This document shows, in pieces, positions 59,722 to 60,237 of a DNA stretch of 60,237 nt. The notes below the pieces were generated by a model. The model was not told the origin of the DNA, made no database searches, and saw nothing but the letters and a program-made list of their open reading frames with translations. Origin of the DNA: Bacteroidales bacterium (lineage in GTDB: Bacteria > Bacteroidota > Bacteroidia > Bacteroidales > UBA1715); NCBI GenBank assembly GCA_017552705.1, contig JAFZOY010000055.1, positions 1-60,237 of the forward strand, given 5' to 3'. Numbering within the stretch: position 1 is the stretch's first letter; each line of letters starts with the position of its first letter. The translations under genes and the position numbers were made by a program.

Positions 59722-60237
59722 TTATTGTTTACGGTTTTCTATTTTGAATCCTACGGGTTTTCGTTCTTGGAATGTTTTTCGCACGGCATTTTCGGCTTGC
59801 AGTTCGGCAAGTGTTTGGTTTATTAGTTCCAATTGCGTTGCTGTGTCATCGTTGATGTCGTTTTGGTCACGAAGAACGTCATCTATATAAACCGAAAGTG
59901 AATCAAGTTTGTGTTCGAATTTTTCTATTTTCAAATCTTGGTCAGCAATAGAAGAAATAGCATGGCGCATAGTTACAAATGCCCGCATGATATTGATATT
60001 CACTTGGATGGCAATTTCCGATGATAAAACAGAACTTAACATAGCAATCCCAAGTTCTGTAAACGCATAAGGGCGTTTTCTTAAACCTCCCCATTTTGAT
60101 GTCGCATTTTGCGATATCAAGTTTGAAAACTCATCTGCGTTTAATTGAAACATAAAATCTTCGGGAAAACGAGAAATGTTTCGTTTAACTTGCTCGTTTA
60201 TTCGCCTAGTCTCAACTTGATACAATTCTGCCAAGTC
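59722..60237 (-). CDS. ORF6N-domain DNA-binding protein (N-terminus outside window)
   Basis: A partial gene; the frame is open to the right edge, so at least 171 codons with the start missing. The visible N-terminal part is the ORF6N domain, DLAELYQVETRRINEQVKRN and RFPEDFMFQLNADEFSNL, then ISQNATSKWGG and AFTELGIAMLSSVL. The C-terminal half is helical (QDLKIEKFEHKLDSLSVYIDD), probably a coiled coil. ORF6N proteins are phage or accessory DNA-binding proteins. The ISQNATSK segment is encoded by a palindrome at 60096-60120. Confidence 0.8.
   Translation of the reverse strand, partial: DLAELYQVETRRINEQVKRNISRFPEDFMFQLNADEFSNLISQNATSKWGGLRKRPYAFTELGIAMLSSVLSSEIAIQVNINIMRAFVTMRHAISSIADQDLKIEKFEHKLDSLSVYIDDVLRDQNDINDDTATQLELINQTLAELQAENAVRKTFQERKPVGFKIENRKQ
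60096..60120. repeat. Coding palindrome in the ORF6N gene
   Basis: Arms TTGATGTCGCA and TGCGATATCAA around TTT, with one mismatch that would be G-U in RNA. It encodes ISQNATSK. Confidence 0.85.

Overview
The window is chromosomal DNA of a Bacteroidota bacterium, probably order Bacteroidales, but I cannot name a genus. Three things point there. Most genes are preceded by a TAnnTTTG box, the -7 element of the Bacteroidota housekeeping sigma factor, and Shine-Dalgarno sequences are almost absent. The gene content is typical: a type IX secretion C-terminal sorting domain, DUF4197 and DUF5063 proteins, a BtuB/BtuG-like cobalamin locus, and a SPOR-domain envelope protein. Most proteins also read like Bacteroidota housekeeping versions.

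Layout. 1-9.6 kb is a minus-strand run of mostly singly promoted genes: a partial hypothetical protein, GlmM, a Ca-binding outer-membrane protein, a SPOR protein, GpmI, a D-2-hydroxyacid dehydrogenase and RNase R. 9.7-22.8 kb is a plus-strand block for anion uptake and sulfate assimilation: porin, binding lipoprotein, PstC/A/B-like ABC transporter, an Asp/Glu racemase-family protein, an MnmA-like protein, NadA, CysD, CysN and CysH. Four promoters in this block carry the same 19-bp inverted repeat, ACCTA-N9-TAGGT. A fixed copy lies about 35 nt upstream of each -7 box, and the two transporter promoters have a second copy downstream. This looks like one regulon tying an oxyanion importer to sulfate reduction and iron-sulfur enzymes. 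Two RhuM-family genes, one a wreck, are inserted within the block.

22.9-32 kb holds an aminotransferase, a NadE with a degenerate glutaminase site, Nth, two envelope proteins, and a cobalamin-riboswitch-controlled BtuB/BtuG-like operon. 32-49 kb holds a GH8 enzyme, Der, RluB-like, Era, Pta, a WYL regulator, PyrD, tRNA-Gly and tRNA-Leu, a metal-transport membrane protein, a T9SS cargo protein, the mgtE-DUF1573-aminotransferase-lipid kinase operon, a DUF5063 protein and a Na+/solute symporter. 49.2-50.9 kb is an accessory island: an ORF6N remnant and a RhuM-family gene between 67-bp direct repeats. 50.9-60.2 kb is housekeeping again (DEAD-box helicase, antiporter, RlmI, 3'-5' exonuclease, Prs, L25, Pth) and ends in a partial ORF6N gene.

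The most unusual signal is in the RhuM/ORF6N genes. Each has a long near-perfect palindrome inside the coding sequence, just after the HTH region in the three RhuM genes. Between two paralogues the palindrome arms have changed in a compensatory way, so symmetry was kept while the protein changed. The paralogues are also mosaics with breakpoints at the HTH and the palindrome. The two complete RhuM proteins end in a phospholipase-D-like motif. This is the best candidate here for an undescribed system.
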